The notes beneath the pieces were generated by a model, which saw nothing but the letters and a program-made list of their open reading frames with translations, did not search any database and was not told where the DNA came from. Shown here one piece after another: positions 46,476 through 55,051 of a stretch of 64,000 nucleotides of DNA (positions within the stretch are counted from its first letter, which is position 1; every line of letters begins with the position of its first letter). The DNA is from Paractinoplanes maris. GTDB lineage: Bacteria; Actinomycetota; Actinomycetes; Mycobacteriales; Micromonosporaceae. Made by a program: the position numbers and the translations under genes. The DNA is taken from contig NZ_JALPVL010000003.1 in the NCBI RefSeq assembly GCF_023544465.1, positions 248,001 to 312,000 of the forward strand, in the 5' to 3' direction.

Positions 46476-47411
46476 ATGCCGGGCGCATACCCTGCCAGCG
46501 GTCCCACGCTGACCAACAACCTGGTCGCGATCGACCGTCTCCTGAAGAACCCCACCTTCCTCACCCGCCGGCTCCGGGGTATCCCGGACCTGCGGTTCGT
46601 CTCGGACCAGATCCTCACCCGCAAGATCCGCTCGACGGGTGGCGCGGCGATGGCGGAGACCGGTGAGGCGCTCGTCAACTCCCGGGCCATCGAGTCCATC
46701 GCCCCGGGCGCCGAGTACCCGCGGGACAGCCCGGCTGACGGCACCGCGATGCTGGTCAAGGTCAGCAAGTGGGGTGAGGCGACCCCGCTGACCGACGAGA
46801 AGATCAAGCGTTCGGTGTTCGCCGGCGACGAGGTCAACCGGACCCTGCGCAAGTCCGCGAACACGATCATCAGCAAGGTCGACAAGCTGACCACGTCGGC
46901 GATGGGTTCGCTGGTCACCAACACCAGTGCTGCCACCACCACGTGGGACAACGCGTCGGCGCTGCTGTTCCGTGACGTGGAGAAGGCCGCGGCGAAGGTT
47001 GTCGACCTGAACCAGGGCTACAACCCGCAGACGATCCTGATGTCGACGACGAAGTACGCGATGCTGGTCACCGACCCGGCCATCGCGGCGCTGCGCCGCC
47101 GGGAGGACTCCGCCAACCCGATCTACGGCGGGAAGATCGAGTACATCGGCAAGTACCGCATCGTCGCGACCAGCGTCGGCAACCTGCCCCGGGACTCGGT
47201 GTGGGTCTTCGACGACCAGGAGCTCGGCGGCCTCGCCTCGGAGGACGAGGTCGACCCCGGCTACGCCACCATGGACAACGGCCTGCAGTTCAAGGTCGTC
47301 CGGATCGACGCCCGTGACTCGTGGGACATCATGTGCCGCCGGATCACCGCGCCGATGGTGACCGAGCCGGCCGCCGGTATCGAGATCACCGGCACGGGGA
47401 GCCTCGGCTGA
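46476..47411 (+). CDS. Major capsid protein
   Basis: 311 residues, ATG behind gaaagg. The N-terminal GPTLTNNLVAIDRLLKNPTF, central AETGEALV and PRDSPADGTAMLVKVSKWGE, and the C-terminal WVFDDQELGG and RRITAPMVTEPAAG match actinophage HK97-fold capsid proteins. The long loop NTIISKVDKLTTSAMGSL corresponds to the spine helix. It forms the icosahedral shell. Confidence 0.88.
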   Translation: MPGAYPASGPTLTNNLVAIDRLLKNPTFLTRRLRGIPDLRFVSDQILTRKIRSTGGAAMAETGEALVNSRAIESIAPGAEYPRDSPADGTAMLVKVSKWGEATPLTDEKIKRSVFAGDEVNRTLRKSANTIISKVDKLTTSAMGSLVTNTSAATTTWDNASALLFRDVEKAAAKVVDLNQGYNPQTILMSTTKYAMLVTDPAIAALRRREDSANPIYGGKIEYIGKYRIVATSVGNLPRDSVWVFDDQELGGLASEDEVDPGYATMDNGLQFKVVRIDARDSWDIMCRRITAPMVTEPAAGIEITGTGSLG

Positions 47412-47905
47412 TGAGTGACCGCTATCAGGTGATCGCCGAGTGCGCGTACGTGAAGACGTCGGACATGGCCGGTGTGTCGTGGCGGCTGTACGAGAAGGGC
47501 GCTGTGTTCTCGGGTGACACCCCGAACCTGCAGCACCTGCTCGACAACGGCTACGCGGCGAAGGTGGGCGGTGAGGCCACCGGTGGTGTGGACGCCGCCG
47601 GTATCCCGTCGGGTGCGTACGAGGTGGAGGTGCCGGAGGGCGTCACCTCGACACCGGTCGCGAAGACCGAGGAGCAGCTGCAGGCGGAGCGGGAGGCGGA
47701 GGCCAACTTCCGTGCCGCCGCCGATCTGGCGGAGAAGCGTGCGGCGGCGAAGGCGAAGCTGCCCGCGAACAACGAGGAGCCGGACGGCCGGGCCTCGCAG
47801 GCGGTGTGGGTGGAGTATCTGGTCGCTCGGGGCTCAAACTACGACGACGTGAAGGACGCCGACAAGGCCGAGCTTCAGAAGCTCGCCAAGCAGCAGGCGA
47901 AGTAG
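47411..47905 (+). CDS. Head protein, unknown role
   Basis: 164 residues from ATG 47411, overlapping the capsid stop. N-terminal YQVIAECAYVKTSDMAGVSW and PNLQHLLDNGYAAKVG, then a charged helix (EEQLQAEREAEANFRAAADLA) and a C-terminal SAP-like end (ASQAVWVEYLVARGSNYDDV). Commonly found right after capsid genes. Possible head-completion or capsid-binding protein. Confidence 0.6.
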   Translation: MSDRYQVIAECAYVKTSDMAGVSWRLYEKGAVFSGDTPNLQHLLDNGYAAKVGGEATGGVDAAGIPSGAYEVEVPEGVTSTPVAKTEEQLQAEREAEANFRAAADLAEKRAAAKAKLPANNEEPDGRASQAVWVEYLVARGSNYDDVKDADKAELQKLAKQQAK

Positions 47906-47920
47906 CTCCGGGGGAGGTCG

Positions 47921-47992
47921 GGCGCACGGCTTCATCCCGTGTGCCTCTTCCCCCGGTGATCGTGGGCGCCGGTGCGGACGGCCGGCGCCCAC
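47921..47992 (+). terminator. Two strong consecutive stem-loops
   Basis: GGCGCACGG/CCGTGTGCC (47921-47945, one G-U pair) and an 11-bp perfect stem GTGGGCGCCGG/CCGGCGCCCAC (47962-47992, 9-nt loop). The first is followed by tcttccccc. Probably mRNA stabilising or partly terminating elements after the capsid genes. Confidence 0.55.
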
Positions 47993-48012
47993 CCACCCTT
48001 CCTGGGGGTGCC

Positions 48013-48384
48013 ATGACGATGCCGTGGCGTCCGGACCAGCAGGACGTTGTCGCCCGCCAGATGGCCGCTCAGGCGGTGGAGGCGGTCGCTGGTGTACCGG
48101 CCAAGGTGGCGGCGGTTACACCGTCTGTGGGCACGGCTGCGGTGCCCGCACTGGCGTTGGGTGCTTCAGCCCAGGTGGTCGTCCAGCTGTCACCGCCGAT
48201 TCCCGGTGCCGCGTACGTTGCCATCCCCGTGCTGCACAGTGCGTCCACCTCGCTGCTGGGCAACCTCAGCGTGGCCGGGATCGTGTCGAAGGCCGAAACG
48301 TCAGTCACCGTGCTCGTCAGGGCACCGCTGCTGGCCGTGGCCTCAGGTGCGGTCCTTCAGGTCGTCGCATTCCGTACCGGCTGA
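48013..48384 (+). CDS. Structural protein, unknown
   Basis: 123 residues from ATG 48013. Helical start (QQDVVARQMAAQAVEAVAGV) and a beta-rich, Ala/Val-rich end (QVVVQLSPPIPGAAYVAIPV, SVTVLVRAPLLAVASG). The pattern resembles capsid-binding Ig-like or fibre-foot proteins. A small GCCGC/GCGGC hairpin follows. Confidence 0.5.
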   Translation: MTMPWRPDQQDVVARQMAAQAVEAVAGVPAKVAAVTPSVGTAAVPALALGASAQVVVQLSPPIPGAAYVAIPVLHSASTSLLGNLSVAGIVSKAETSVTVLVRAPLLAVASGAVLQVVAFRTG

Positions 48385-48439
48385 CCAATCTTTCATGCCG
48401 CTTCGGGCGGCCCATTCACGCTGCCCGGAGGTTGATCAA

Positions 48440-48727
48440 ATGCCTGCGTCGCCGATTCACCGCACAATGGTCGCGGACACCGAGCTCGTGCTTCCCTTGT
48501 CTCAGAACAGCGGCACCATCCAGATCGTTGTGGTGGCGAATCCCGCAGTGATCTACTTCAACACGCGCAACGTCGCCGTCCCCGCCGTCGCCTCCAACCA
48601 GGACGGCAACTGGGTCATCCCCGCCACCCTCGCCTCCGTCGAAGTCGAGGACGAAACCGCCGGGGCGAACAGCATCGTCCGGCTCCGCTCAGCGGGCACC
48701 CCCACGATCATGGTGACGGGGCGGTAA
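48440..48727 (+). CDS. Small structural (decoration-like) protein
   Basis: 95 residues from ATG 48440 behind ccggagg. All-beta pattern (TELVLPLSQNSGTIQIVVVA, SNQDGNWVIPATLASVEVED) of Ig-like phage decoration domains. Its stop overlaps the next start. Confidence 0.5.
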   Translation: MPASPIHRTMVADTELVLPLSQNSGTIQIVVVANPAVIYFNTRNVAVPAVASNQDGNWVIPATLASVEVEDETAGANSIVRLRSAGTPTIMVTGR

Positions 48728-49275
48728 TGGGATACACGTTCCTGCCCGAACAGCCGCTCAACTCGTTCAGCCTGGTCGACGAAGGCGAAGAGGTCTTCCC
48801 CCGCTACCTGACCGGCGGCAGCAACCAACCCGTCAGCGGCCTGCTCGTGCTGTCCTACTTCTACGCCCGCAAAACCGAGACGATCTCCCGGCTCATGACG
48901 CTGACCAACGGCACCGCCGGAGTAAGCGTCACCTTCGCGGCTTTGGGCGTCTACTCCATCGACTCGGCCGGCGCGGCGACCCTCGTGGGGCAAACCGCCA
49001 GCGACACCACCCTGTTCGGCGCCACCTTCCAGAAATGGACCCGGAACGTCATAACCCCGTTCCAGAAAGTCCGGGGGCAGCGATACGCCTTCGCGCATCT
49101 GGTCGCCGCTTCAACCATGCCGAATTTCGCTGCGGTTTCCGCGAATGGGCATTACAGCGACCTCGCCCCGAAATTGGCGGCCGAAGTCAGCGGTCAAGCC
49201 AGCCTTCCGGCGAGTATCACGAATGCGGCGCAGTCGCCCACAGGACGACTCATTCAGGGCTTCATGCTGCCGTAA
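48727..49275 (+). CDS. Structural protein, beta-rich
   Basis: 182 residues, ATG. TISRLMTLTNGTAGVSVTFA, GVYSIDSAGAATLVGQTASD and RGQRYAFAHLVAASTMPNF resemble jelly-roll/galactose-binding-like domains carried by phage fibre or adhesion proteins. It precedes the long fiber gene, so it may form part of the same surface structure. Confidence 0.5.
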   Translation: MGYTFLPEQPLNSFSLVDEGEEVFPRYLTGGSNQPVSGLLVLSYFYARKTETISRLMTLTNGTAGVSVTFAALGVYSIDSAGAATLVGQTASDTTLFGATFQKWTRNVITPFQKVRGQRYAFAHLVAASTMPNFAAVSANGHYSDLAPKLAAEVSGQASLPASITNAAQSPTGRLIQGFMLP

Positions 49276-49322
49276 GCGTTCAGCCGTCGCTCCGCCCTCA
49301 CCCCAGTAAGGGAGGAGGCCAG

Positions 49323-51755
49323 GTGGCACGCCTCATCGGCCCTGACGAGTCGGAACGCTCGGTCTACCGGACTGACGGCACCGCGCGAGCCCAGGGCATG
49401 TACGGCGTCGTGTACGCCGACCCGGGCGGCACCCAGCTCGCGGACATCCTGGCCCTCAACGGTGCGGCCATCGCCAACTCGCGGCTGACCGTGGACGACT
49501 ACTCGAAGCTGCCGTTGTTCCAGTTCCCCGACGGCGCCGACACCGTGTACGTGCGGGTCAACGGTGGCCCCCTGGTCCCGTTGACGGCGGGCACCGACAA
49601 CCGGCTGGACGCGCTCGCGGCGGACGCCGGAGCGGCAGGTCAGCTCATCGACGACCTGGCTGGCGGGCTTTCCGCGCTTGAGGTCAGCACCGATCAGCGC
49701 TTCGACGACCTGACGGCAGCCAAGGCCGACGTGTCCGCTGTGACGGCAGTGGCGGCCGGGCTCGCCGCGAAAGCCGACCAGTCCGCAGTCACGTCCGCCT
49801 TGTCGGCCAAGGCGGACACGTCGGCGGTAGCAGCCGCCCTCGCGGGCAAGGCCGACCAGAGTGCCCTGACCACCGGTCTCGCGGGCAAGGCTGACCAGTC
49901 CGCGGTCACTACCGCCCTGGCCGCCAAAGCTGATCAATCAGCGCTGACAACGGGGCTCGCAGCCAAAGCCGACCAGGCCACTGTGACGACTGCCCTGTCC
50001 ACCAAAGCGGACCTGACAGCGGTAACAGCGGGCCTGGCAGCGAAGGCCAGCGTCATCCCCAGTGACGTGTTCGTCGGGGACTACGGTGCGGTCGGCAACG
50101 GCACCACCGATGACTCCGCAGCCATTCAGGCCGCCATCGAAGCGGTCAAGGCCACCGGCGGGACCGTCCGGTTCGCGGCCCGCACCTACGCCGCCAAAGG
50201 GCTGGTCATCTACAGCGGGGTGCACCTGCGCGGGTCCGGTGCCGCCGGGGACATCTTCTCCAACGTCGACGCCCAGCTGCCGCACAAAGGCACCGTGCTG
50301 AAACTGGTGTCGGGTGCGAACGTTGACCTGATCCGCACCCACAACTTCGACACCCTCACCGGGCAGGCCAACCCCAGCGCCTACCTGACACCGTCCCGGT
50401 TCGGCTTGCACGCCATGGTTCTGGACGGCAACAAAGGCCAGAACACCACCGGCCTGCCACTGCGGATCTTCGGTCGTACTTACGAGATCGACCACATCAC
50501 CATCCAGAACGGTGCAGCCGGGGGCGCCTACTCGGAGTGGGGTGCCGGCGGGTACGAGATGGAAGCCCGCTGGTCGAACTTCACCATCACCGACTGCGAC
50601 GGCACCGGCTTGGACTGGCACGGCCCCCACGACTCGCAGTTCATGAATGGGCTGGTCGCCCGCAACGACGGCCACATCGGGATCAAACTGGGCCCGACCG
50701 GTTACGTCGGCGGGGAAATGTTCGCCAACATCCACGTGTGGGGTTCGCACACCTACCAGTGGGTGATCGGCACCGCGAACGCCACGTTCACCAACTGTGT
50801 GTCCGACGGGCCCGGCGGTATCCAGGTGCTGACCAGCGGCGGGCAGTGGATGGGCGGGTCCATTTACGGCACCAACGTGCCCGGCGAGGTCGCTGTCACG
50901 ATCGGCGACGGCACCACCCGCACGATCACCAGCAACAACATCACCACCCGCGTGTTCAACTACGCGAAAGGCTCCGGTCTGCTGCGGTTCTGGCCTGATC
51001 AGCCCACCCAGAAAGCGAACTGGTTCCGCCTGTTCGCGAACATGGGCGGCAACACCCGCTACTTCGTCGCCGGGAAATCGGTCACCGCCGGGTCGAACTC
51101 GTTCCCGGTGACCACCCTCGCCCTCGACGACGCGTCGTCGTTCCCGGCCAGCGGCAACCTGTACATCTCCGACGGCACCAACATCGTGACCAGTGTCAGC
51201 TACACCGGGACCGCCGGGAACACCCTGACCGGGGTGAGCGGCGGCACCGGCACATACGCGGCCGGCTCGGTCGTGTTCTCGATCGCCGGCACCGTCGGGC
51301 AGAACACTGTCGAGCTGTACGACGTGGACAACCCGATAGCCGGTGGCCTGGTCAACTACCTGCAGAGCGCGTCGCTGACCCACCAGTGGCTGTCACCGAC
51401 CTCGTTCAACGTCGGCCCGCAGGTGCTGCGCCCCAACACGTCGGCGACCGCGTACCAGCAGATCCGCAACGAGACCGGCCGGGTTGATCTGGCCTGGGAC
51501 AACAGCGGCACCGCGGGCGCCTACTCGTACCAGAACGGCGCCACCGTCGAAGGGCGCACCGCGACCGCGTCGGGTACCCGCACGTGGCGGCTCAACGCGG
51601 CGCTGGGCACTGTCCAACCAGGTTCGGGTGTGACCGGGTCCCGCCCGTCGGCCAGTTCGGCCGGGGCCGGGGCCATGTGGTTCGACACGACGCTGGACAA
51701 ACCGATCTGGTCCGACGGCACCGCCTGGCGCGACGCCACCGGGACGACCGTCTAA
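49323..51755 (+). CDS. Pectin-lyase-fold fiber protein among head genes
   Basis: 810 residues from GTG 49323 behind ggaggagg. Residues 1-125 are a unique attachment domain (ARLIGPDESERSVYRTDGTA). About 130-240 hold eight or nine 13-residue repeats of form AxKADQSAVTTGL, a trimerisation rod. VFVGDYGAVGNGTTDDSAAI (about 250) starts a right-handed beta-helix of the pectate_lyase_3 type with VHLRGSG and many short strands. The last 60 residues carry GSRPSASSAGAGAMWFDTTL, a fiber-tip motif. Its place between capsid and connector genes suggests a capsid-attached fiber or spike that binds or degrades a surface polysaccharide. Confidence 0.8.
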   Translation: MARLIGPDESERSVYRTDGTARAQGMYGVVYADPGGTQLADILALNGAAIANSRLTVDDYSKLPLFQFPDGADTVYVRVNGGPLVPLTAGTDNRLDALAADAGAAGQLIDDLAGGLSALEVSTDQRFDDLTAAKADVSAVTAVAAGLAAKADQSAVTSALSAKADTSAVAAALAGKADQSALTTGLAGKADQSAVTTALAAKADQSALTTGLAAKADQATVTTALSTKADLTAVTAGLAAKASVIPSDVFVGDYGAVGNGTTDDSAAIQAAIEAVKATGGTVRFAARTYAAKGLVIYSGVHLRGSGAAGDIFSNVDAQLPHKGTVLKLVSGANVDLIRTHNFDTLTGQANPSAYLTPSRFGLHAMVLDGNKGQNTTGLPLRIFGRTYEIDHITIQNGAAGGAYSEWGAGGYEMEARWSNFTITDCDGTGLDWHGPHDSQFMNGLVARNDGHIGIKLGPTGYVGGEMFANIHVWGSHTYQWVIGTANATFTNCVSDGPGGIQVLTSGGQWMGGSIYGTNVPGEVAVTIGDGTTRTITSNNITTRVFNYAKGSGLLRFWPDQPTQKANWFRLFANMGGNTRYFVAGKSVTAGSNSFPVTTLALDDASSFPASGNLYISDGTNIVTSVSYTGTAGNTLTGVSGGTGTYAAGSVVFSIAGTVGQNTVELYDVDNPIAGGLVNYLQSASLTHQWLSPTSFNVGPQVLRPNTSATAYQQIRNETGRVDLAWDNSGTAGAYSYQNGATVEGRTATASGTRTWRLNAALGTVQPGSGVTGSRPSASSAGAGAMWFDTTLDKPIWSDGTAWRDATGTTV

Positions 51756-51778
51756 CCCCTGGGTGAAGTGGAGGGCCG

Positions 51779-52288
51779 ATGACGATTCCTGCTGGCGGCG
51801 ACGAGCCGATACCCGGCGACCTGCCCGAGTGGGCGCCAACGCTCGGTCGGGTAGCTATCTACGTGCCGCACCGCACTCTCGCCAAGTCGGTGCTCAGTAT
51901 CACCGGGTCGCAGGATGAGTACCGCTTCACCTTCGACCAGACAACAACCCCTCCGGCGTCATCGGTCCTGAGTTTGATCGCCGACGGAGTGGCCTGGGTC
52001 AGCGCCCTGGTCACACCGCTACACGTGACGAGCCAGCCGCTAGCTTCCCTGGTCGCGGCGCTGTGGGCAGCGATCAGTTTGGAGCGGGCCTGGCCCAACG
52101 ACGACCAGAGCTTGCAGCGGGCCAACGACATGGAGAAACAACTCAACACCATGCTCGCCGCGCTCATCACCGCCAACAACCGGGCCTGGGACGAAGAGGA
52201 AGGCGAAGGCGAGTACGCCCTCGACGTGCTGCCCGTGTGGTCGTTCCCCGTTCCCGACCTGCGATACGACGACGCCCGCTACTGGTGA
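51779..52288 (+). CDS. Head-tail connector (adaptor) protein
   Basis: 169 residues, ATG. LPEWAPTLGRVAIYVPHRTL, then a helix-rich middle (LSLIADGVAWVSALV; LASLVAALWAAISLERAWPN) and an acidic end with ALDVLPVWSFPVPD. Size and position match actinophage adaptor proteins (gp6/gp15-like) that dock below the portal. Confidence 0.65.
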   Translation: MTIPAGGDEPIPGDLPEWAPTLGRVAIYVPHRTLAKSVLSITGSQDEYRFTFDQTTTPPASSVLSLIADGVAWVSALVTPLHVTSQPLASLVAALWAAISLERAWPNDDQSLQRANDMEKQLNTMLAALITANNRAWDEEEGEGEYALDVLPVWSFPVPDLRYDDARYW

Positions 52289-52300
52289 CAGGAGGCCGGC

Positions 52301-52693
52301 ATGGCCAACGTCAAGGTCACCTTCCGCGAGAACAAGCGCGGCATCCAACGCGCAGGCAACTCCGAAGGCGCTTTCCGGGAGCTCGACCGGCGCGCTGACC
52401 GGGTCATCGACCTGGCCCTGGCCATCTACGAACCGCACCGCAAAACCGGTGACTACGGGCGCGGACTCAAGAAGATCCGTACCCGTATCGGCGGGAAAGC
52501 CGCGGTGCAGGTCGTCGCCACCGACTGGAAATCGGCGATCCTCGAGCACGGCACCCGGCCGCACGTGATCGAGCCGAAGGACAAGAAGGCCCTCGCCTGG
52601 CCCGGAGGCAGGCACCCCGTCGCCCGGGTCAACCACCCGGGCACGCCGGCCCTGCACATCCTGAGGCGGGCACTGCGCGGAGCCGGGCGCTGA
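52301..52693 (+). CDS. Neck/tail completion protein (HK97 gp10-like)
   Basis: 130 residues. The C-terminal half, AILEHGTRPHVIEPKDKKAL and VARVNHPGTPALHILRRAL, contains the characteristic E-x-G-T-RPH-I and HPGTPA blocks of gp10-like neck proteins. It helps join the tail to the filled head. Confidence 0.78.
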   Translation: MANVKVTFRENKRGIQRAGNSEGAFRELDRRADRVIDLALAIYEPHRKTGDYGRGLKKIRTRIGGKAAVQVVATDWKSAILEHGTRPHVIEPKDKKALAWPGGRHPVARVNHPGTPALHILRRALRGAGR

Positions 52694-53082
52694 TGGCCGG
52701 ATACGCCGACCCGGAAATCGTCGTTGGCGAGTGGCTGCGGGACACCCTCGACGCCAAGGTCTGGGTCGATCCGAAACCGCCAGCCAACGCGTGGACCACC
52801 GCTCCGTGGCTGTGGGTGCAGCGTGCCCCATCCGGCTTCGACATGCCACTGACGTTGGATGACGTCCTGCTCGATTGCAATGCGTACGCCGCTGAAGCCG
52901 ACCATGCCCGCGATCTGGGGCAGCGAGTGTGGGCGGCGATGACGCTGACGTTGCCCCGGCACACCTTCGCCAACGGCCTTTTCGTCACGCGCGTCAAGGC
53001 CGAGCCAGCCCCGTTCTGGGCCCCCGATCCGCAGTACCGGCGCTCGGCGAGTTACCGCGTAGTTCTGCACGGCCTCATCTGA
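52693..53082 (+). CDS. Tail terminator-like protein
   Basis: 129 residues, ATG overlapping the upstream stop. ADPEIVVGEWLRDTLDAKVW, DDVLLDCNAYAAEADHARDL, AMTLTLPR and FWAPDPQYRRSASYRVVLHG match the alpha/beta tail terminator/minor tail U fold, which caps the tail tube at the head side. Confidence 0.7.
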   Translation: MAGYADPEIVVGEWLRDTLDAKVWVDPKPPANAWTTAPWLWVQRAPSGFDMPLTLDDVLLDCNAYAAEADHARDLGQRVWAAMTLTLPRHTFANGLFVTRVKAEPAPFWAPDPQYRRSASYRVVLHGLI

Positions 53083-53140
53083 TCCCGACTGACCACAACC
53101 CGGCAGCCGCCGGGCCATTAGCCATGCCCGGAGGAAGCCC

Positions 53141-53479
53141 ATGCCCCGCGCAACTCTGACTGTCAACAACATCACCAAGGCAGGCATTGCCGTCCCGACT
53201 GAAACCAACGGCGACACGGTGAACGGGCACAGCCTGCCCAACGACGGGGCGAAGACGTTCCTGCTCGCCCGTAATTCCAACGGGGCTTCGACCGCTCGCA
53301 CCCTGACCGTGCGCCTTCAGGGGTCCGTCGATGGGCAGGCGATCACGCCGAAGACCTACAGCATCCCGGCTGGCCAATCCCGATACATCGGCCCGTTCGA
53401 CACGAGCAGGTACGGCAGCAGCGTCGCCGTTGATGTCGACAACGCCGAGCTGAAGATCACCGCTTTCCGGCTGTCCTGA
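53141..53479 (+). CDS. Small beta-rich structural protein
   Basis: 112 residues, ATG behind ggagga; an inverted repeat (53110-53131) just upstream covers part of that ribosome site. NGASTARTLTVRLQGSVDGQ and IPAGQSRYIGPFDTSRYGSS form an Ig-like/decoration pattern. Might decorate the tail or head. A terminator follows. Confidence 0.5.
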   Translation: MPRATLTVNNITKAGIAVPTETNGDTVNGHSLPNDGAKTFLLARNSNGASTARTLTVRLQGSVDGQAITPKTYSIPAGQSRYIGPFDTSRYGSSVAVDVDNAELKITAFRLS

Positions 53480-53511
53480 GCCACCCCCACAGACCTGCGC
53501 TTCTACCCCTT

Positions 53512-53538
53512 ACCCGGCCGGCCGCCGGGTTTCTTTTT
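53512..53538 (+). terminator. Rho-independent terminator before the major tail gene
   Basis: ACCCGGC (53512-53518) pairs with GCCGGGT (53524-53530) around a 5-nt loop, followed by ttctttttg. It lies 20 bp before the major tail protein start, mirroring the terminator before the capsid gene. Confidence 0.75.
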
Positions 53539-53557
53539 GCCTGAGGAGGGCTGACCC

Positions 53558-54115
53558 ATGGCGGTCGACATTGATCAGATCAGGGCGTACACCGACGGTG
53601 GCGTCTATGTGACCGACTACGGCGTGACGGTCACCGCACCGACTGACGCCGGTTCCGCCTTGAATGCCGGGTTCAAGGCGGTCGGGGCGATCTCTGAGGA
53701 CGGCGTCACCGAGTCCAGCAGCCAAGATCGAACCGATGTGTTCATTTGGCAGGGCGCGACCCTGGTGCGCCGCATCCCGGGCCAGTTCTCGAAAACGTGG
53801 ACCGTGGCCGTGGCTGAGGTCAACGCGGTGACCGTGTCCGCCCATTTTCCCGGCTCCACGATCACGCAGACGGTCGAGGGCCTGTCGATCGCCGAGAAGC
53901 CGCCGACCACCGATATCCGGCAGTGGGTTATCGAGGGCTTGGACGGTGTGAACAAGGAGCGGATCTACATCCCCAAGGGTGAGATCACTGAGCGGGGCGA
54001 CGTGGTGTGGTCCTCCGGTGAGATCACGGTCCGCGAGTGGACCTTGTCCGGGTATGTCGACGAGCAGGGGGTCGTCGCCTACAGATTCATCGTTGACGAT
54101 GCCTTGGCGCTCTGA
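53558..54115 (+). CDS. Major tail (tube) protein
   Basis: 185 residues, ATG behind ctgaggaggg. GVTVTAPTDAGSALNAGFKA, VGAISEDGVTESSSQDRTDV and IWQGATLVRRIPGQFSKTWT are the standard tail-tube protein blocks, ending in GVVAYRFIVDD. Hexamers stack into the flexible tail tube. Stem-loops flank the gene on both sides. Confidence 0.88.
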   Translation: MAVDIDQIRAYTDGGVYVTDYGVTVTAPTDAGSALNAGFKAVGAISEDGVTESSSQDRTDVFIWQGATLVRRIPGQFSKTWTVAVAEVNAVTVSAHFPGSTITQTVEGLSIAEKPPTTDIRQWVIEGLDGVNKERIYIPKGEITERGDVVWSSGEITVREWTLSGYVDEQGVVAYRFIVDDALAL

Positions 54116-54130
54116 CCTGCACTAACAGTC

Positions 54131-54167
54131 GACGACGCCGGTCCCTAAGCGGGCGGCCGGCGTCGTC
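54131..54167 (+). terminator. 11-bp perfect stem-loop after the major tail gene
   Basis: GACGACGCCGG (54131-54141) pairs with CCGGCGTCGTC (54157-54167) around a 15-nt loop; ttctc follows. Likely partial terminator or 3'-end protection for the abundant tail-tube mRNA. Confidence 0.6.
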
Positions 54168-54200
54168 TTCTCATGCCCGCTAGCCCGCTGAGGAGTAACC

Positions 54201-54602
54201 ATGCACGTCGAACTGTTCAAACCGAACGCGCTCGGCAAACATTGGCAGGCCCGTGTCGACGGAGGCGATGCCTTCAAGCTGCTCGACTTGGCGTTGCAGA
54301 CCGACGACGACGGCAACGCCACCCTGAACCTGGTCCTACCTGTCGAATCCCTGACCATCGGCGACCCGTCGCTGGGCGCGCGATCCCCGCAGGTGCGCCC
54401 GGCCGCCCCGGAGCAGCCCGCCCCGTCAGTGTGGGGAGCCTCGGGCAAGCCGGACCCGCGCGAGAGCATCCCGGGCTGGCAGCCGGAACCAGACGAGCGA
54501 ACTGTCGACCCGCGCCTGGTGATGGAGCCGGGACTCGGTGACCGCCTGGTCGACTCGGTCCGCAACATGGTGTCGCTTCGCACCATGGGGCGGCTGGCAT
54601 GA
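54201..54602 (+). CDS. Tail protein, unknown
   Basis: 133 residues, ATG. LFKPNALGKHWQARVDGGDA at the start; a Pro-rich middle; helical end VDSVRNMVSLRTMGRLA. It overlaps the tail assembly chaperone gene by 4 bp and is probably part of that operon. Confidence 0.5.
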   Translation: MHVELFKPNALGKHWQARVDGGDAFKLLDLALQTDDDGNATLNLVLPVESLTIGDPSLGARSPQVRPAAPEQPAPSVWGASGKPDPRESIPGWQPEPDERTVDPRLVMEPGLGDRLVDSVRNMVSLRTMGRLA

Positions 54603-55051
54603 GCGAGCCCTACGACCTGCAGCGGGTGTACGCGGAGCGGGCGGGCAAGCCGTTCGAGTTCACCTGGGCGGACCGGGTGTGGACGCTTCCGAACCTGCTG
54701 ATGCTGGACATCGAGGTACAGGACCGCATCGAGAACCTGGACCCCGGGTCGAGCACGGTGGAGACGTTCAACTCCCTGTTCGACGACATCATGGGTGCGG
54801 AGCAGGGCGCCGAGTGGCGTCAGCAGGTCCGCCCCTTGCCCATGCTGATGGACCTGCTCGCGGCTTGGACTGAGCATTCGGGGGCGCAGTTGGGGGAAGC
54901 TCCGGCCTCCGACGACTCCTCGAAGAGCACGGGGAGGCCATCGAAGCGGACCTCGAAAGGTTCTACGGCATCCGCCTCTCGCAAGCCCTCTCGGGCTCCC
55001 CGGAAGGCCGCTACTCCGCGCGTGAGCTCCTCGTCCGCATCCGTGGCCTGA
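54599..55051 (+). CDS. Tail assembly chaperone, short form (G-like)
   Basis: 150 residues, ATG. The first 95 residues (FEFTWADRVWTLPNLLMLDI, QQVRPLPMLMDLLAAW) are the conserved chaperone domain. The zero-frame C-terminus becomes Ser/Lys/Arg-rich low complexity (SKSTGRPSKRTSKGSTASAS), a sign that the real downstream coding frame there is -1. It guides tail tube assembly around the tape measure. Confidence 0.8.
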   Translation: MSEPYDLQRVYAERAGKPFEFTWADRVWTLPNLLMLDIEVQDRIENLDPGSSTVETFNSLFDDIMGAEQGAEWRQQVRPLPMLMDLLAAWTEHSGAQLGEAPASDDSSKSTGRPSKRTSKGSTASASRKPSRAPRKAATPRVSSSSASVA

